64,000 nt of DNA from DATEVL01 sp035281845. Its GTDB lineage: Bacteria; Chloroflexota; Anaerolineae; Anaerolineales; E44-bin32. Both the position numbers and the translations under genes were made by a program. The notes beneath the pieces are model-generated. The model made no database searches. It was not told the DNA's origin and was given only the letters and a program-made list of their open reading frames with translations. Location of the stretch: positions 1 through 64,000 of the forward strand of contig DATEVL010000155.1 of the NCBI GenBank assembly GCA_035281845.1, read 5' to 3'. Of the stretch, positions 1-9,344 are shown piece after piece; within the stretch, counting starts at the first letter, position 1; the number at the start of each line of letters is the position of its first letter.

Positions 1-71
1 CACGCCTTCAGGACGAAAGTCAAAGGCCATTTGTCCCGCCGAACGGGCAAGCAACTGGCTTTGGCCCCGCT

Positions 72-165
72 CCGTCGCCCTCACCCCTTCGCACTCTACG
101 CCCCTTCGGGCGCCCCCAGGGGGCAGACCGCCAAGGGCGGGATGCTAAGCGCGATCCGCGGGGGG
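72..165. repeat. Modular palindromic repeat, partial copy
   Basis: Shares the words CACCCCTTCG, CTCTACGCCCCTTCGGGCG and GCCAAGGGCGGG, and a variant of the GGGATGCGAAGCGCGAT module, with the larger copies near 430-656 and 22662-22838. It begins with the same TTGGCCCCGC...CGCCCTCACC edge seen at other copies. Confidence 0.7.
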
Positions 166-257
166 CGGTAGGCCTGGCTTCGCGGCCGAAGGAACGACCT
201 GGGGAGGAGGCGGTCGACTCTCGACCTCGAGCGCGCCTGACGCGTCGAATGTTGATT

Positions 258-335
258 GCGTAGTCCGGGGCTTCAGCCCGGGCCGATATCACCTCATGGC
301 GCGCCACGCCGGCTAAAGCCGGCGGCTACGATTAC
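258..335. repeat. REP-like palindrome (GTAGTCC...GGCTAC type)
   Basis: Two short hairpins, GGGGCTTCAGCCC and GCCGGCTAAAGCCGGC, are bounded by GTAGTCC and GGCTAC. The same layout occurs twice in tandem at 33845-33997, so this is a dispersed intergenic palindrome family. Confidence 0.65.
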
Positions 336-429
336 GGCTACATTACGGCGCGGCGGTCCCGGGCCGACGCGGCCCCGGAGACCGAGCCCTGCGCCGGCAA
401 AAGGCGGCGACCGCAAGCTGGCAGCGAGC

Positions 430-656
430 CCAACTAGGCGCCCAATCCCCCCCGGGACGCTAAGCGCGGTGGCCAGTTGCATGGCCGGCCCTGGATTCAA
501 GTCCCCGCCCTCTACGCCCCTTCGGCCTCTACGCCCCTTCGGGCGCCCCCAGGGGGCAGGGCGCCACGCCCTTCGCCCTCTACAGGGCGCCAAGGGCGGG
601 TGCGCCGCCCTTGGCGCCCTGTAGAGTGCGAAGGGGTGAGGGCGGTAGGGCCATGA
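430..656. repeat. Modular palindromic repeat, long copy
   Basis: Shares its architecture over roughly 200 bp with 22662-22838: a GCGCCCAATCCCC...GGGA...AAGCGCG module, then a CAAGTCCCCGCCCTCTACG edge, internal palindromic words (CCCTTCGGGCG, GGCGCCAAGGGCGG, CGCCCTTGGCGCC) and a closing CGAAGGGGTGAGGGCGG...AGGGCCA edge. The two edges are imperfect inverted repeats of each other. No coding sequence is evident. Confidence 0.75.
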
Positions 657-720
657 TAAGAGTCTGGATTTGCAGTAGTGATGCGATACGATTAAGCGTC
701 CAACAACAAGGGAACCGAGC

Positions 721-2973
721 ATGCCCATAAGCCGCGAGGACGCGCTCGACTATCACCGCCGGGGTCGGCCGGGCAAGATTGCCGTCGTCCCGACCAAGCC
801 GTTGGCCACCCAGCGCGACCTGTCGCTGGCCTACACGCCGGGTGTCGCCGAGCCGGTTCTCGAGATCGAGCGCCTGCCGGACGCGGCCTATGAGTACACC
901 GCCAAAGGCAACTTGGTCGCGGTGGTCACCAACGGCACCGCCATTCTCGGCTTGGGGAACCGCGGCGCGTTGGCCTCGAAGCCGGTCATGGAGGGCAAGG
1001 GCGTCTTGTTCAAGGCCTTCGCCGATGTCGACGTCTTCGACATCGAAGTCGACGCCGCCGATCCGGAGCGCCTGATCGAGGTCGTGGCCGCCCTGGCCCC
1101 GACCTTCGGAGGCATCAATCTGGAAGACATCAAGGCGCCGGAGTGCTTCGTCGTCGAAGAGCGGCTGAAGGCCAGGCTCGACATCCCCGTCTTCCATGAC
1201 GATCAGCACGGGACCGCCATCATCTCCGGCGCGGCCTTGCTCAACGGCCTCGAACTGGTCGGCAAGGCGATCGACTCGATCCGCGTCGTCGTCTCCGGCG
1301 CGGGGGCGTCGGCGATCTCCTGCAGCGAGCTGGCGGTACGCCTCGGCGTCCGGCGCGAGCACATCTTGCTGGTCGATACGCGCGGCGTCGTCTATGAAGG
1401 CCGGGGCGAAGGGATGAACGAGTACAAAGCCCGCTTCGCCGCCCGCACCAAGGCGCGCACGCTGGCCGACGCCGTGCGCGATGCCGACGTCTTCTACGGG
1501 TTGTCGGCGGCCGACCTGCTCACAGCGGAAATGGTCAAGACGATGGCCAAACGCCCCTTGATCTTCGCCATGGCCAACCCCGATCCGGAGATCCGCTATG
1601 AGGTGGCCAAGGGCGTTCGCCCCGACGCCATCGTGGCTACCGGTCGAAGCGACTATCCCAACCAGATCAACAACGTGCTTGGATTCCCGTTCATCTTTCG
1701 CGGCGCCCTCGACGTACGGGCCCGCGCCATCAACGAGGAGATGAAGGTGGCGGCGGCGCAGGCACTCGCTCGCCTCGCCAAGCAAGACGTCCCGGATAGC
1801 GTCCTTCACGCGTACGACCTGGAGAGCCTGCGTTTCGGCCCGGAGTACATCCTTCCCAAGCCGTTCGACCCTCGCGTCCTGTTGTGGGAATCGCCGGCGG
1901 TGGCACAGGCGGCGATGGAAACCGGCGTCGCCCGGATCAGCATCGACCTGGACGAATACCGACACCAGCTCTCCCTGCGCCAGGGGAAGGGCATGCGGGT
2001 GCGCCAGTTCATTGTTAACAAGGCGCGACAGGCGCCGAAGCGGGTGGTCTTTGGCGAGGGCGAGGAAACCAAGATCCTCCGGGCGGCGGCGCGTGTGGCC
2101 GAAGAAGGAATCGCCACGCCGATCCTGTTGGGCCGCCCGGCCGTCATCGCCGAACGGTTGGCCGACCTTGGCCTGGAGGCCGAGCTGACCATCATCGACC
2201 CGGCGGACTACGAGCGGAGCCAGGCGTACGCCGACGCGTACTTCCGCTTGCGCTCTCGCCGCGGGATGACGCCCTCCCTGGCTCTCTCGCGCGTCCGCCA
2301 GCGAAACGTCTTCGGACCGATGATGGTGGCGATGGGCGAGGCCGACGCCTTCGTGTCCGGCCTGACCTTCGAGTACCCGGAGGTCATCCGCCCGGCGCTC
2401 GAGATCTTCCACACGCGCCCAGGCGCCCGGCGTGCGGCCGGCGCCTACCTGATGATCGTTGACGATCGCGTCTACATTTTCACCGACGCCACCGTCAACA
2501 TCGAGCCGACGGCCAAGGACCTGGCGGAGATCGCCTCGCTGGCGGCGGACTTCGCCCGGCAGTTGGAGATCGAGCCGCGCGTGGCGCTGCTCTCCTTTTC
2601 CAACTTCGGGAGCACCGAACACCCGCTTTCGCAGAAGGTCCGCCAGGCGGTCGAAATCCTCAGGGCGCGACGACCGGACCTCATCGTGGACGGGGAGATG
2701 CAAGCCGACACGGCCGTCGTCCCGGAGATCGTAGATGAGCGCTACCCGTTCAGCCGGGTCCGCGACGCGAACGTGCTCGTCTTCCCTTCGCTGGAGGCGG
2801 CCAACGTTGCCTACAAGCTCCTGGCTCGATTGGGGCAGGCCCAGGCGATCGGTCCAATCCTGCTCGGCCTGGGCGCGCCGGTCCACGTGCTCCAGACCGG
2901 CGACGATGTGGAAGCCATCGTCCACATGACGGCGGTGGCAGTGATGGATGCGCAGGGGCGGGGGGCGGGGTAG
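721..2973 (+). CDS. maeB: NADP-dependent malic enzyme with C-terminal phosphotransacetylase-like domain
   Basis: 750-residue MaeB-type malic enzyme, which oxidatively decarboxylates malate to pyruvate and CO2 in the cytoplasm. The N-terminal half (about 1-420) has YTPGVAEP near 38, SKPVMEGKG, FHDDQHGTAI at 158-167 and the nucleotide-binding SGAGAS at 192. From about 425 to the end comes a phosphate acetyl/butyryltransferase-like domain starting with FGEGEETKILRAA. In the MaeB family this second domain is a regulatory module rather than an active phosphotransacetylase. Length is normal for the hybrid family (about 750). The ATG at 721 lies right before the conserved start; the upstream ribosome site is weak. 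It stands alone between repeats and a lipoprotein gene, so it is probably monocistronic. Confidence 0.95.
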   Translation: MPISREDALDYHRRGRPGKIAVVPTKPLATQRDLSLAYTPGVAEPVLEIERLPDAAYEYTAKGNLVAVVTNGTAILGLGNRGALASKPVMEGKGVLFKAFADVDVFDIEVDAADPERLIEVVAALAPTFGGINLEDIKAPECFVVEERLKARLDIPVFHDDQHGTAIISGAALLNGLELVGKAIDSIRVVVSGAGASAISCSELAVRLGVRREHILLVDTRGVVYEGRGEGMNEYKARFAARTKARTLADAVRDADVFYGLSAADLLTAEMVKTMAKRPLIFAMANPDPEIRYEVAKGVRPDAIVATGRSDYPNQINNVLGFPFIFRGALDVRARAINEEMKVAAAQALARLAKQDVPDSVLHAYDLESLRFGPEYILPKPFDPRVLLWESPAVAQAAMETGVARISIDLDEYRHQLSLRQGKGMRVRQFIVNKARQAPKRVVFGEGEETKILRAAARVAEEGIATPILLGRPAVIAERLADLGLEAELTIIDPADYERSQAYADAYFRLRSRRGMTPSLALSRVRQRNVFGPMMVAMGEADAFVSGLTFEYPEVIRPALEIFHTRPGARRAAGAYLMIVDDRVYIFTDATVNIEPTAKDLAEIASLAADFARQLEIEPRVALLSFSNFGSTEHPLSQKVRQAVEILRARRPDLIVDGEMQADTAVVPEIVDERYPFSRVRDANVLVFPSLEAANVAYKLLARLGQAQAIGPILLGLGAPVHVLQTGDDVEAIVHMTAVAVMDAQGRGAG

Positions 2974-3276
2974 GGGATCGGCGCGACTTGCACCGCGCGA
3001 ATCACTCGGTCGTTCGTCTCGTTTGTCGCTGGGCGCTCGATCCCCCATGATAGCGTTTGATGCTGTTCGGCGGGACTACCACGCGCCGGCCACCGAAATG
3101 GTACGGTTCTGCTACAAAGCCCGCGTTCGAGCCGAATAGAGTCGTGGCAGAATCTCAGAATGGTGGCGGAATAGGATCCCAAGTCTAATTGACGTTCGTT
3201 GCCTAACAAGTCGCCGGGCGCGACACCGCCAGCATGACGGAAGGTCATCGAGTTGCCCCCGGGAGGAAGTGAGACG

Positions 3277-4713
3277 ATGGAAGACTCCCCCACTTCCAGG
3301 AACCGTATCGTCGTCGGACTGAGCCTGTTCTTCATCCTTGCAACCGCTTCATGTAGCGGTAAGACGGGCGACACGAACCCCCCGGATGCGCCCATCCAGC
3401 TTCCTCCACCTAGGACGGCGACTCCTCCCTCTCTCCCGTCGGGCACCAAGGAGGTGCTCGATTCCCATGTGGATGGAACACAGGCAGCTCCCGGCTCGCC
3501 CGCCTCCCCCTCAAGGTCCACCACCCCGAGTCCGACGCAGGGCGCCCCTGGTGTCGCTTTGCCCACGCCTATCAGCACCCCGGCCTCTGATTACCTGATC
3601 GCCGCTTGCGTCTATCAAGGCGGATCCGAGGAGATCGATCTTGTGAGCCTGGACGGACTCATCCAGACGCGCCTCGTAAGCAACTCTGGTGACGACAATT
3701 GCAATCCCGCTTGGTCTTCGGACGGCCTTCGGATTGCCTTCACTTCGAGGCAACAGGCCGCCCAGTACGTCGAGACTTCGATATGGATGGTCAACGTCGA
3801 CGGCACTGGGCTGACGAATATCTCCACGACCTTCTCCATCAAGAATCCGTGGGACTACCCGAGATGGTCTCCGGATGGACAATCCTTCGCCATCGTATCA
3901 GAGCGCGGAGAAAACCGAGACATCATCGTCAACCGAGTCGATGGAACCGAGCGGCGCCCGATCACGGATCATCCCGGCCTCGACGAGAATCCATTCTGGG
4001 CGCCTGACGGGGAGGAGATCTACTACGTCTCGGATCAGGAAGGGACATTGGCAATCTACGCCGTTGGCGCCCTTGGCGGCGAGAGCAGGAAACTTGCCGA
4101 TTTCGAAGCGATGCCTGGACTCGCGATTTGGTCGCCGGACGGGAAGAAGATTGCGACGGCTTTTGGGGAGGCTGGGCTTTCTATTACGGACCTTGTCATC
4201 GGGGACACGATTCACGTGGATCTGGCAGAAACGATGGGCTGGGGCGCCAAGTACAACATCGAACTTCGTTGGTCGCCCGACGGGAGTCGCCTGGCGCTGA
4301 TCTCTTATGTCGAACACCCTCCCACGCTGTATGTCGTCGGAGCCGACGGCAAAGGCCTGCGGTCGCTCAGCGATCTTTCCTTCGCCGAATCCATTCCCTC
4401 GCCCTCATGGTCCCCGGATGGCAGTCAGATCATCTACACAGATTACGACCCTGCCTGCGATCCCTACGGAGAGTGCAATTTCGATATCTATGCCGTTGCG
4501 GTGGACAACGGGCAAGTTCGGCGCCTGACGCAACAGAGTTCAGATGAATGGCTGTCGCTCTTCTCTCCGGACGGCCGCTACATCTTGTTCGCTTCCGACC
4601 CGGGGCGAAGTGGCGAAAACGAAGGTCTATACGTGATGAACCGGGATGGCACGGGTCAGCGCCAGTTGCTGCGCGGTGTGATCTTGGGCGCGAGCTGGAG
4701 ACCTTTGCCTTAG
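3277..4713 (+). CDS. Lipoprotein with TolB/WD40-like beta-propeller
   Basis: 478-residue exported protein. The ATG at 3277 is preceded by GGAGGAAG, which decides this start over a TTG at 3253. The N-terminus is a lipoprotein signal: hydrophobic stretch, then TASCSG (lipobox cysteine). A Pro/Ser/Thr-rich linker (about 30-105) follows, then seven PD40-type blades marked by WSSDG, WSPDG, WAPDG, WSPDG, WSPDG, WSPDG and FSPDG, each followed by a beta strand such as IAFTS or IIYTD. These repeats are typical of TolB/DPP-IV-type propellers. No enzymatic domain follows the propeller, so a binding or scaffold role at the cell surface is inferred; the ligand is unknown. A second exported propeller-like protein lies immediately downstream. 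Confidence 0.85.
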   Translation: MEDSPTSRNRIVVGLSLFFILATASCSGKTGDTNPPDAPIQLPPPRTATPPSLPSGTKEVLDSHVDGTQAAPGSPASPSRSTTPSPTQGAPGVALPTPISTPASDYLIAACVYQGGSEEIDLVSLDGLIQTRLVSNSGDDNCNPAWSSDGLRIAFTSRQQAAQYVETSIWMVNVDGTGLTNISTTFSIKNPWDYPRWSPDGQSFAIVSERGENRDIIVNRVDGTERRPITDHPGLDENPFWAPDGEEIYYVSDQEGTLAIYAVGALGGESRKLADFEAMPGLAIWSPDGKKIATAFGEAGLSITDLVIGDTIHVDLAETMGWGAKYNIELRWSPDGSRLALISYVEHPPTLYVVGADGKGLRSLSDLSFAESIPSPSWSPDGSQIIYTDYDPACDPYGECNFDIYAVAVDNGQVRRLTQQSSDEWLSLFSPDGRYILFASDPGRSGENEGLYVMNRDGTGQRQLLRGVILGASWRPLP

Positions 4714-4835
4714 TTTCGGCGGAAGTTAAAGGGGAAGACAAACCCCTGGAGAGAACCCTTGTTTGACTCCTCGGCTCCACCTCCGTCCCGGTGGATGCGA
4801 AAGCCTTGTTTCAGCCCAAGGACAGGAGCAGGCCC

Positions 4836-6722
4836 TTGGACCATCTGCCGAGACTCCCACGGATAGTCTGGTTCGCTGTCTTGGCGCTTGCCACCGCGTG
4901 CACACCGGTGGGGAGGAATCCGCCAAGCCAGGCCTATCCGGCCGCGCCATCCCTCCGCCCCATCACGACATCCACGACTGCCCCCACCGCGCCGCCGGCC
5001 GCCGTACCTGAGGTCCACATGGCAGGCGAGCCACCCGTCTGGCTAAGCGATCCGGCAGTGAATGTCCTGACGGTGGCGATCGGCCAAGAGCCCTTGTGCC
5101 GTGCCGAGCAAGACATCCAAGTTTCGTTCGTGAACGCCGAAACCGGCGAACGCTTCGATCTTGATGCCTCACCGGCCCGGGCAATGCTGTGGCTCGACGC
5201 CAATGGACTCGGATTGCTTTCGTTGGACGGGGAGTCTATCCTGTCGATCGACTTCTCCGACGGGTCCGTCGCGGCGAGCTCCTTCGATTCGGAAGGTATC
5301 CGCCTTCTCAAAGGCACTGAGCGAATCCTTCCCCACGAGCTGGGGTGCACCATGACCCCCTTAAGCCTCCTGCCGAGCCCCTCCTCTCAGGACGACAGGA
5401 TCGCATTGGTGAGCCCCCGCCAGAGCTACTCAGCCGATCTGTCGCTGTTTGCAGGCGTGGGCGAGACTGCGTTCGACGCCGTCGAAGTCCATCAGGTTGG
5501 AACAGGCGAACTTGTCTGGAGCGCCGACCCGGAAGACGAATACGACGACTCGTTCGAGGCTGAGTTCGCCTGGTCCCCCGCCGAGTCGAGTCATCTGGCC
5601 GTGGTCGAGTGTGGGGTGGGCACGTTCGATGCCTGCCAGCGGCGGCGTCTATACGTCGTGGACGTGGCCCGGGGAGAGCAGCTGGCCTCCTACCCTGGGG
5701 AATTCATGAACATCACTTGGTCGCCAGATGGGAGCCGCATCCTCTATCAGCACCCGGAATGGGAACAGCAAGGGGCGCCGATGTCTTCCGGCCCGCCCTG
5801 CATGCTTGATCTGACGACCAACGAGAATCAATGCTTCCAGGAAGTTGCCGCCACCCACTTCCCCGACCGCCTGAGCCTGGGGCCGTTGAAGGAGATAGTT
5901 GATCTGCAATGGAACCAGCGCGGTGACGGCTTCTTCTACACCTACCGTGGCATCCTTTACGACTCCATCGGCCAGGGTACTCCCAGGCCTCCCCTTTCCC
6001 TGGCTGGGCTCTGCCACTTCGAGCTCAGCACCCACGACATCGATTGTCTCTCGGGGGAGGCACCCGAGTTGCAGGGGGCCTGGATCGGCCAGCGCGAGTT
6101 CTCGGCCGATGAGCGCTTCGCCTACGTGCAAGCGCCGGGGGAAGGCAATGCCCATGGAGTCCTGAACCTGAGAACCCGCGACTTCTCCGCGTTGCCCGTC
6201 CCTCCCAGCCTCGACGGCCGGGATGATTTCGACGCAGTCAGCGTTCTCTGGCGCCCGTCCTCGCCCGAGACCCGCGGGGCAGTGCACACCACACGCCCAA
6301 CCGAGCAGAATGTGCGGGACATCCCGAGCATCTGGGCTATCTATGGCTTGACCGAGGGATTGGACCTTCCCGGACCCGGCACGCGCCGGTTCTCGGTCGA
6401 TGTGAATCGGAACGACTCCTTCATCTGGCCGTTCTACTGGTGCGCGTCCGACGAAGAGACATTGACCGGTAACCTCCGCTCGATCACAGTCGACTTCCTG
6501 ATCGATGACCTCTCTGCTCCCCCAATCAACATCCTCGAGTTTGACCAGTTTTCTAGGGAATGGGACTGCCATTTCTGGGCGACGATGCTCAGCGGCTGGG
6601 AGCATGGCACTGAGATCTCGCTGGTCATCCGCTACACCTTCCGCGAGGATGTTCACGATGGTGTTCAGGAATACCCGGCGGGGGACTACTCGTTCGAGTT
6701 GAACGTGAAGGTCGGCAGGTAG
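4836..6722 (+). CDS. Large lipoprotein, beta-propeller-like, function unknown
   Basis: About 628 residues. The TTG at 4836 has AGGAG seven bases upstream and gives a compact lipoprotein signal (VLALATACTPVG); a GTG at 4791 would add 15 polar residues and is less likely. After a short Pro/Ala/Thr linker the protein is rich in beta strands and Trp, with at least one clear propeller motif (WSPDGSRILYQH) and a related WSADPEDE segment. The last 140 residues look like a separate beta-sandwich ending FELNVKVGR. I recognise no enzyme motif. It follows the propeller lipoprotein at 3277 by about 120 bp, in the same direction and with similar style, so the two may act together on the outside of the cell. 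Confidence 0.75.
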   Translation: MDHLPRLPRIVWFAVLALATACTPVGRNPPSQAYPAAPSLRPITTSTTAPTAPPAAVPEVHMAGEPPVWLSDPAVNVLTVAIGQEPLCRAEQDIQVSFVNAETGERFDLDASPARAMLWLDANGLGLLSLDGESILSIDFSDGSVAASSFDSEGIRLLKGTERILPHELGCTMTPLSLLPSPSSQDDRIALVSPRQSYSADLSLFAGVGETAFDAVEVHQVGTGELVWSADPEDEYDDSFEAEFAWSPAESSHLAVVECGVGTFDACQRRRLYVVDVARGEQLASYPGEFMNITWSPDGSRILYQHPEWEQQGAPMSSGPPCMLDLTTNENQCFQEVAATHFPDRLSLGPLKEIVDLQWNQRGDGFFYTYRGILYDSIGQGTPRPPLSLAGLCHFELSTHDIDCLSGEAPELQGAWIGQREFSADERFAYVQAPGEGNAHGVLNLRTRDFSALPVPPSLDGRDDFDAVSVLWRPSSPETRGAVHTTRPTEQNVRDIPSIWAIYGLTEGLDLPGPGTRRFSVDVNRNDSFIWPFYWCASDEETLTGNLRSITVDFLIDDLSAPPINILEFDQFSREWDCHFWATMLSGWEHGTEISLVIRYTFREDVHDGVQEYPAGDYSFELNVKVGR

Positions 6723-6919
6723 CGACAGTCAACGACGGCAGGCCGGGGGATCTCTTTAAGCCTCGGGCGACACAGGAACGGATCTGTCGAGATGGAAGAA
6801 GCAAGGCGTTCGACTCGAAAAGGAAGGGCGACCACCTCGACCGCTGAGCCCGTCCGCCAGTCTGCCGGTTCAGTTGGGAGCCGGGCGACATGGCGGAGAC
6901 CCACTGAGGAGCGATCCCG

Positions 6920-8266
6920 ATGAGGAAGCTTTCGGTTCTTGCTCTGGTCCCCATCATCACCCTCGGCGTCACCTTCCAGGTTTCCGCCGACGCATCCCCT
7001 CCCCTCTACCCGCCGGGTAGCGCCCTGCTTCCCGCGGGAGAGACCATGGTCCAGATGGTCGCCGAAGTCGTCGATATCACCATCGAAGTTCCTGGTGAGG
7101 GCTCGCCCCAATCGGCCATGGAATATCGCGCGGCGTACCAGGCTCGTTTCACTATGCGAAATCAGGGGGCCGCGACAGAGCAAATGGATGTCCGATTCCC
7201 TCTGACCGATGCAGATGCCTGGGCAACCATCTGGGACTTTGAAGCGTTTGTCGACGGTCAGCGGGTTCGCATAAGAAAGAGCGAGGAACCTCTCACACTG
7301 GACAGCCAAAACGTGGCCCGCTGGGCGGTATTCCCGGTCACATTCGAACCGGGCATCGACGTTGAGATCACTGTAGCGTATACGACGGACATCTCCGGAT
7401 GGGGCTGGTGGACCCAACCTCCATCTACGTCTACCGGCGATTCTGTATTCGACGCCTTCGCCGCGACGGCAAACCCCGATACCGCCACGGTCTACTACAT
7501 TCTTCAAACGGGGGCCGGGTGGTACGGGGTCATCGAGTCCGGGCTGATCGTCTTGAGGCTCCCGTACCCGGCAGGCCCGGCGAACGTGTTTGGCCTCGAC
7601 GCTGGCCTCGCAGAATGGTCCGGATGGACCATGGGCCGCGGGGACCATCTGATCGGGCCTACCTTCGTGGAGAACGATGCCCGCTGGGAATTCACTGAAC
7701 TGGAGCCCACCGGCGAAGACAACCTCCAGATTCAGTTTCTATGGCCGGATGAATGGCAACGAATCCTCGATCTGCAAGCCAAGGCCGATCGAGACCCTGC
7801 TGACCCAGGCATTGCCCTTGACCTCGCCGGGGCATACCTGGCTGCCGGAGCAAATATCAGGTCGGGCTACGCCTCTGAGTATCACTGCTCCCTGAGCCAG
7901 CAGGCGATCCAGCGGGCCCTCGTCTACGATCCCTCGTCGAGTGAGTTGCTGAGTGGCCTTGAGTTCATCGCGGGTTATTGTCCAGAGTTGTCTGCTCCGC
8001 TGGGACAGCCCACACCGACCTGGTCCCTGGTGGAGCCCAGCGTCTCCCCCCTGCCACCCACGCTGACCTCATCCTCTGCATCGACCGCGGTTCCGACGGT
8101 TGACATGACTCAGACCGACGAGGCCAAGCTGCCGACCGCGACCATGGCCGCGCCGAGCAGGGGAGGGAGTCCCTCGGCTGGGGTTCAGGCGCTCGTCGGA
8201 ATCGGGTTAGGCGTTGTCATCGCTCTGATCCTCGTCGGCGTCCGGCGCAGGAGAACGACTCGTTGA
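6920..8266 (+). CDS. Secreted, C-terminally membrane-anchored protein (DUF4424-like?)
   Basis: 448 residues. The ATG at 6920 is preceded by GAGGAGCG. A classical signal peptide (ends near VSADA) leads into a beta-rich extracellular region with YYILQTGAGWYGVIESG and ARWEFTELEPT, which resembles secreted DUF4424-type domains; that assignment is from memory and uncertain. A helical segment near 285-345 could be TPR-like. A Ser/Thr/Pro-rich stalk (about 360-415) precedes one transmembrane helix (VQALVGIGLGVVIALILVGV) and a VRRRRTTR stop-transfer tail. It is therefore anchored with its bulk outside. It lies 197 bp after the lipoprotein at 4836 and may have its own promoter. Confidence 0.75.
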   Translation: MRKLSVLALVPIITLGVTFQVSADASPPLYPPGSALLPAGETMVQMVAEVVDITIEVPGEGSPQSAMEYRAAYQARFTMRNQGAATEQMDVRFPLTDADAWATIWDFEAFVDGQRVRIRKSEEPLTLDSQNVARWAVFPVTFEPGIDVEITVAYTTDISGWGWWTQPPSTSTGDSVFDAFAATANPDTATVYYILQTGAGWYGVIESGLIVLRLPYPAGPANVFGLDAGLAEWSGWTMGRGDHLIGPTFVENDARWEFTELEPTGEDNLQIQFLWPDEWQRILDLQAKADRDPADPGIALDLAGAYLAAGANIRSGYASEYHCSLSQQAIQRALVYDPSSSELLSGLEFIAGYCPELSAPLGQPTPTWSLVEPSVSPLPPTLTSSSASTAVPTVDMTQTDEAKLPTATMAAPSRGGSPSAGVQALVGIGLGVVIALILVGVRRRRTTR

Positions 8267-8570
8267 CGGTGCGGATTCCTCGCCGCCGAACCAGACCTTC
8301 GTGCAGCCGGCCGACCGCTAACGCCGTCCCGATAAACCGCCGAGAGGGGGCCTATCGGATGAGTTCCCGTCGCGGCTAGGCAGGTTAGATAGCTGTCCGA
8401 ATCGACCGCTCGCCAGCGCCCTCCCGGCGTCTGACCTCTCGATGAAGTCATAGACGATCAGGAACGGGCCCAGCCCAACCTCCAACAGCGCTTAGGCGAA
8501 GAGACCGGCCGATGGCGGCCAACCGTCGCCGGCGCGCTTGCCTTTTCGGGCGGGGCTGGCGCCTCCCTAC
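8267..8570. other. Intergenic stretch before the tRNA gene
   Basis: About 300 bases with no recognisable gene, hairpin or repeat. The only signal nearby is the tRNA promoter at its right edge. Confidence 0.5.
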
Positions 8571-8599
8571 TTGAAGCGTTCCGCCGCCTGCGATAGAAT
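8571..8599 (+). promoter_or_regulatory. Sigma-70-type promoter of tRNA-Arg
   Basis: TTGAAG at 8571-8576 and TAGAAT at 8594-8599 are separated by 17 bases and end nine bases before the first base of the tRNA. Spacing and position fit a housekeeping promoter. Confidence 0.7.
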
Positions 8600-8608
8600 C
8601 ACTTCCAC

Positions 8609-8680
8609 GCCCCTGTAGCTCAGTGGATAGAGCGTTGCCCTCCGGAGGCAAATGCCGGCGTTCGAGTCGCCGCAGGGGCG
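8609..8680 (+). tRNA. tRNA-Arg (anticodon CCG)
   Basis: A complete cloverleaf can be drawn. The acceptor arm GCCCCTG pairs with CAGGGGC, and the D stem is GCTC/GAGC. The anticodon stem TTGCC/GGCAA carries the loop CTCCGGA, giving anticodon CCG. The variable region is four bases, and the T stem CGGCG/CGCCG carries the loop TTCGAGT. The discriminator base is G and the 3' CCA is not encoded, so it must be added by a nucleotidyltransferase. It reads CGG arginine codons. Confidence 0.95.
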
Positions 8681-8727
8681 CCTTGTGAAGCCGCCCCGCA
8701 GGTCCACCACAACGGAGGTCGCTCGAT

Positions 8728-9219
8728 TTACGGGAGTTCCACCCAAGAGACTTGCCGCGTGCCTGTCTCGACGATGGCCAGGCTGCTGACGGACTTCATC
8801 CCCATCAGCTCGCCAGGGTTGAGCAAGAGGCAGTCCCCTTCCCTGCTTTCGAAGCGCTGATGATCGTGGCCAAAGCAGACGAGGTCGTAGAGTCCGGAAC
8901 GCGCCAGCCCTCGGGCGATCTCCGGGTAGTGATTGGCCGCCACCCGCATCCCGCCAAGCTCCACCTCGGCCAGTTGCCCGTGAAGCGTGACATTCGCGAA
9001 TCCGCCAGCGACGCGGCCGATGAGAAAAGTGTCACCGTCGTTGTTCCCCCAGACGATGTGCACCGGGCTCTCGCCGGCGAGCTCGGCCAGACGCCGAACC
9101 ATGAACGGCGAGCACAGATCACCGCAATGGACCACCGCCTCGGCCGAGGCGATCGTCGGACCCGCCGCCTCCAGCTTCCACAGGTTGTCGTGGGAGTCAC
9201 TGAGGACTGCGATTCTCAT
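8728..9219 (-). CDS. YfcE/MJ0936-family metallophosphoesterase
   Basis: 163-residue calcineurin-like phosphoesterase. All family motifs are present in order: SDSHDN near the N-terminus, HCGDLC, GNNDG, an internal LHGQ and the closing GHDHQ, with the metal ligands D, H, D, N, H and H. The length equals the small MJ0936/YfcE family. The start is the ATG at 9219, preceded by GGAGG on the minus strand; upstream frame sequence is not conserved-looking. Members hydrolyse phosphodiesters or phosphate esters with Mn2+ or similar ions; the natural substrate is unknown. It is transcribed divergently from the cupredoxin gene at 9345. Confidence 0.9.
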   Translation of the reverse strand: MRIAVLSDSHDNLWKLEAAGPTIASAEAVVHCGDLCSPFMVRRLAELAGESPVHIVWGNNDGDTFLIGRVAGGFANVTLHGQLAEVELGGMRVAANHYPEIARGLARSGLYDLVCFGHDHQRFESREGDCLLLNPGELMGMKSVSSLAIVETGTRQVSWVELP

Positions 9220-9344
9220 CTTCGACCTCCGCTCCTCCCGGCCGGCGCCGCCGTGCCTTTGGGCCCCGCCGGCTGCCGAACGGCAGGCTGCCTCTGGGGC
9301 CCAGATACACCAGCCAGTGTGTGGCAGCTCGGAGAATAGTCTCC

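Larger units (their letters stand above)
1..720. other. Intergenic region without a recognisable gene
   Basis: No open frame here encodes anything I recognise; the open frames present run through repeat sequence and lack conserved motifs. The stretch holds a fragment of the modular repeat (about 72-165), a REP-like palindrome (258-335) and a large copy of the modular repeat (about 430-656). The last 65 bases before maeB carry a weak ribosome-binding stretch (AAGGGAA) but no convincing -35/-10 pair. Confidence 0.6.

Noticed and set aside
580..3048. 822-codon open frame on the minus strand across maeB
   Set aside because: It lies opposite a gene with full MaeB motifs. Its translation is rich in Arg, Asp, His and Val without motifs, as expected for an antisense frame in GC-rich coding DNA.
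8448..8651. Minus-strand open frame running through the tRNA gene
   Set aside because: It overlaps a perfect tRNA cloverleaf and its promoter and shows no motif.
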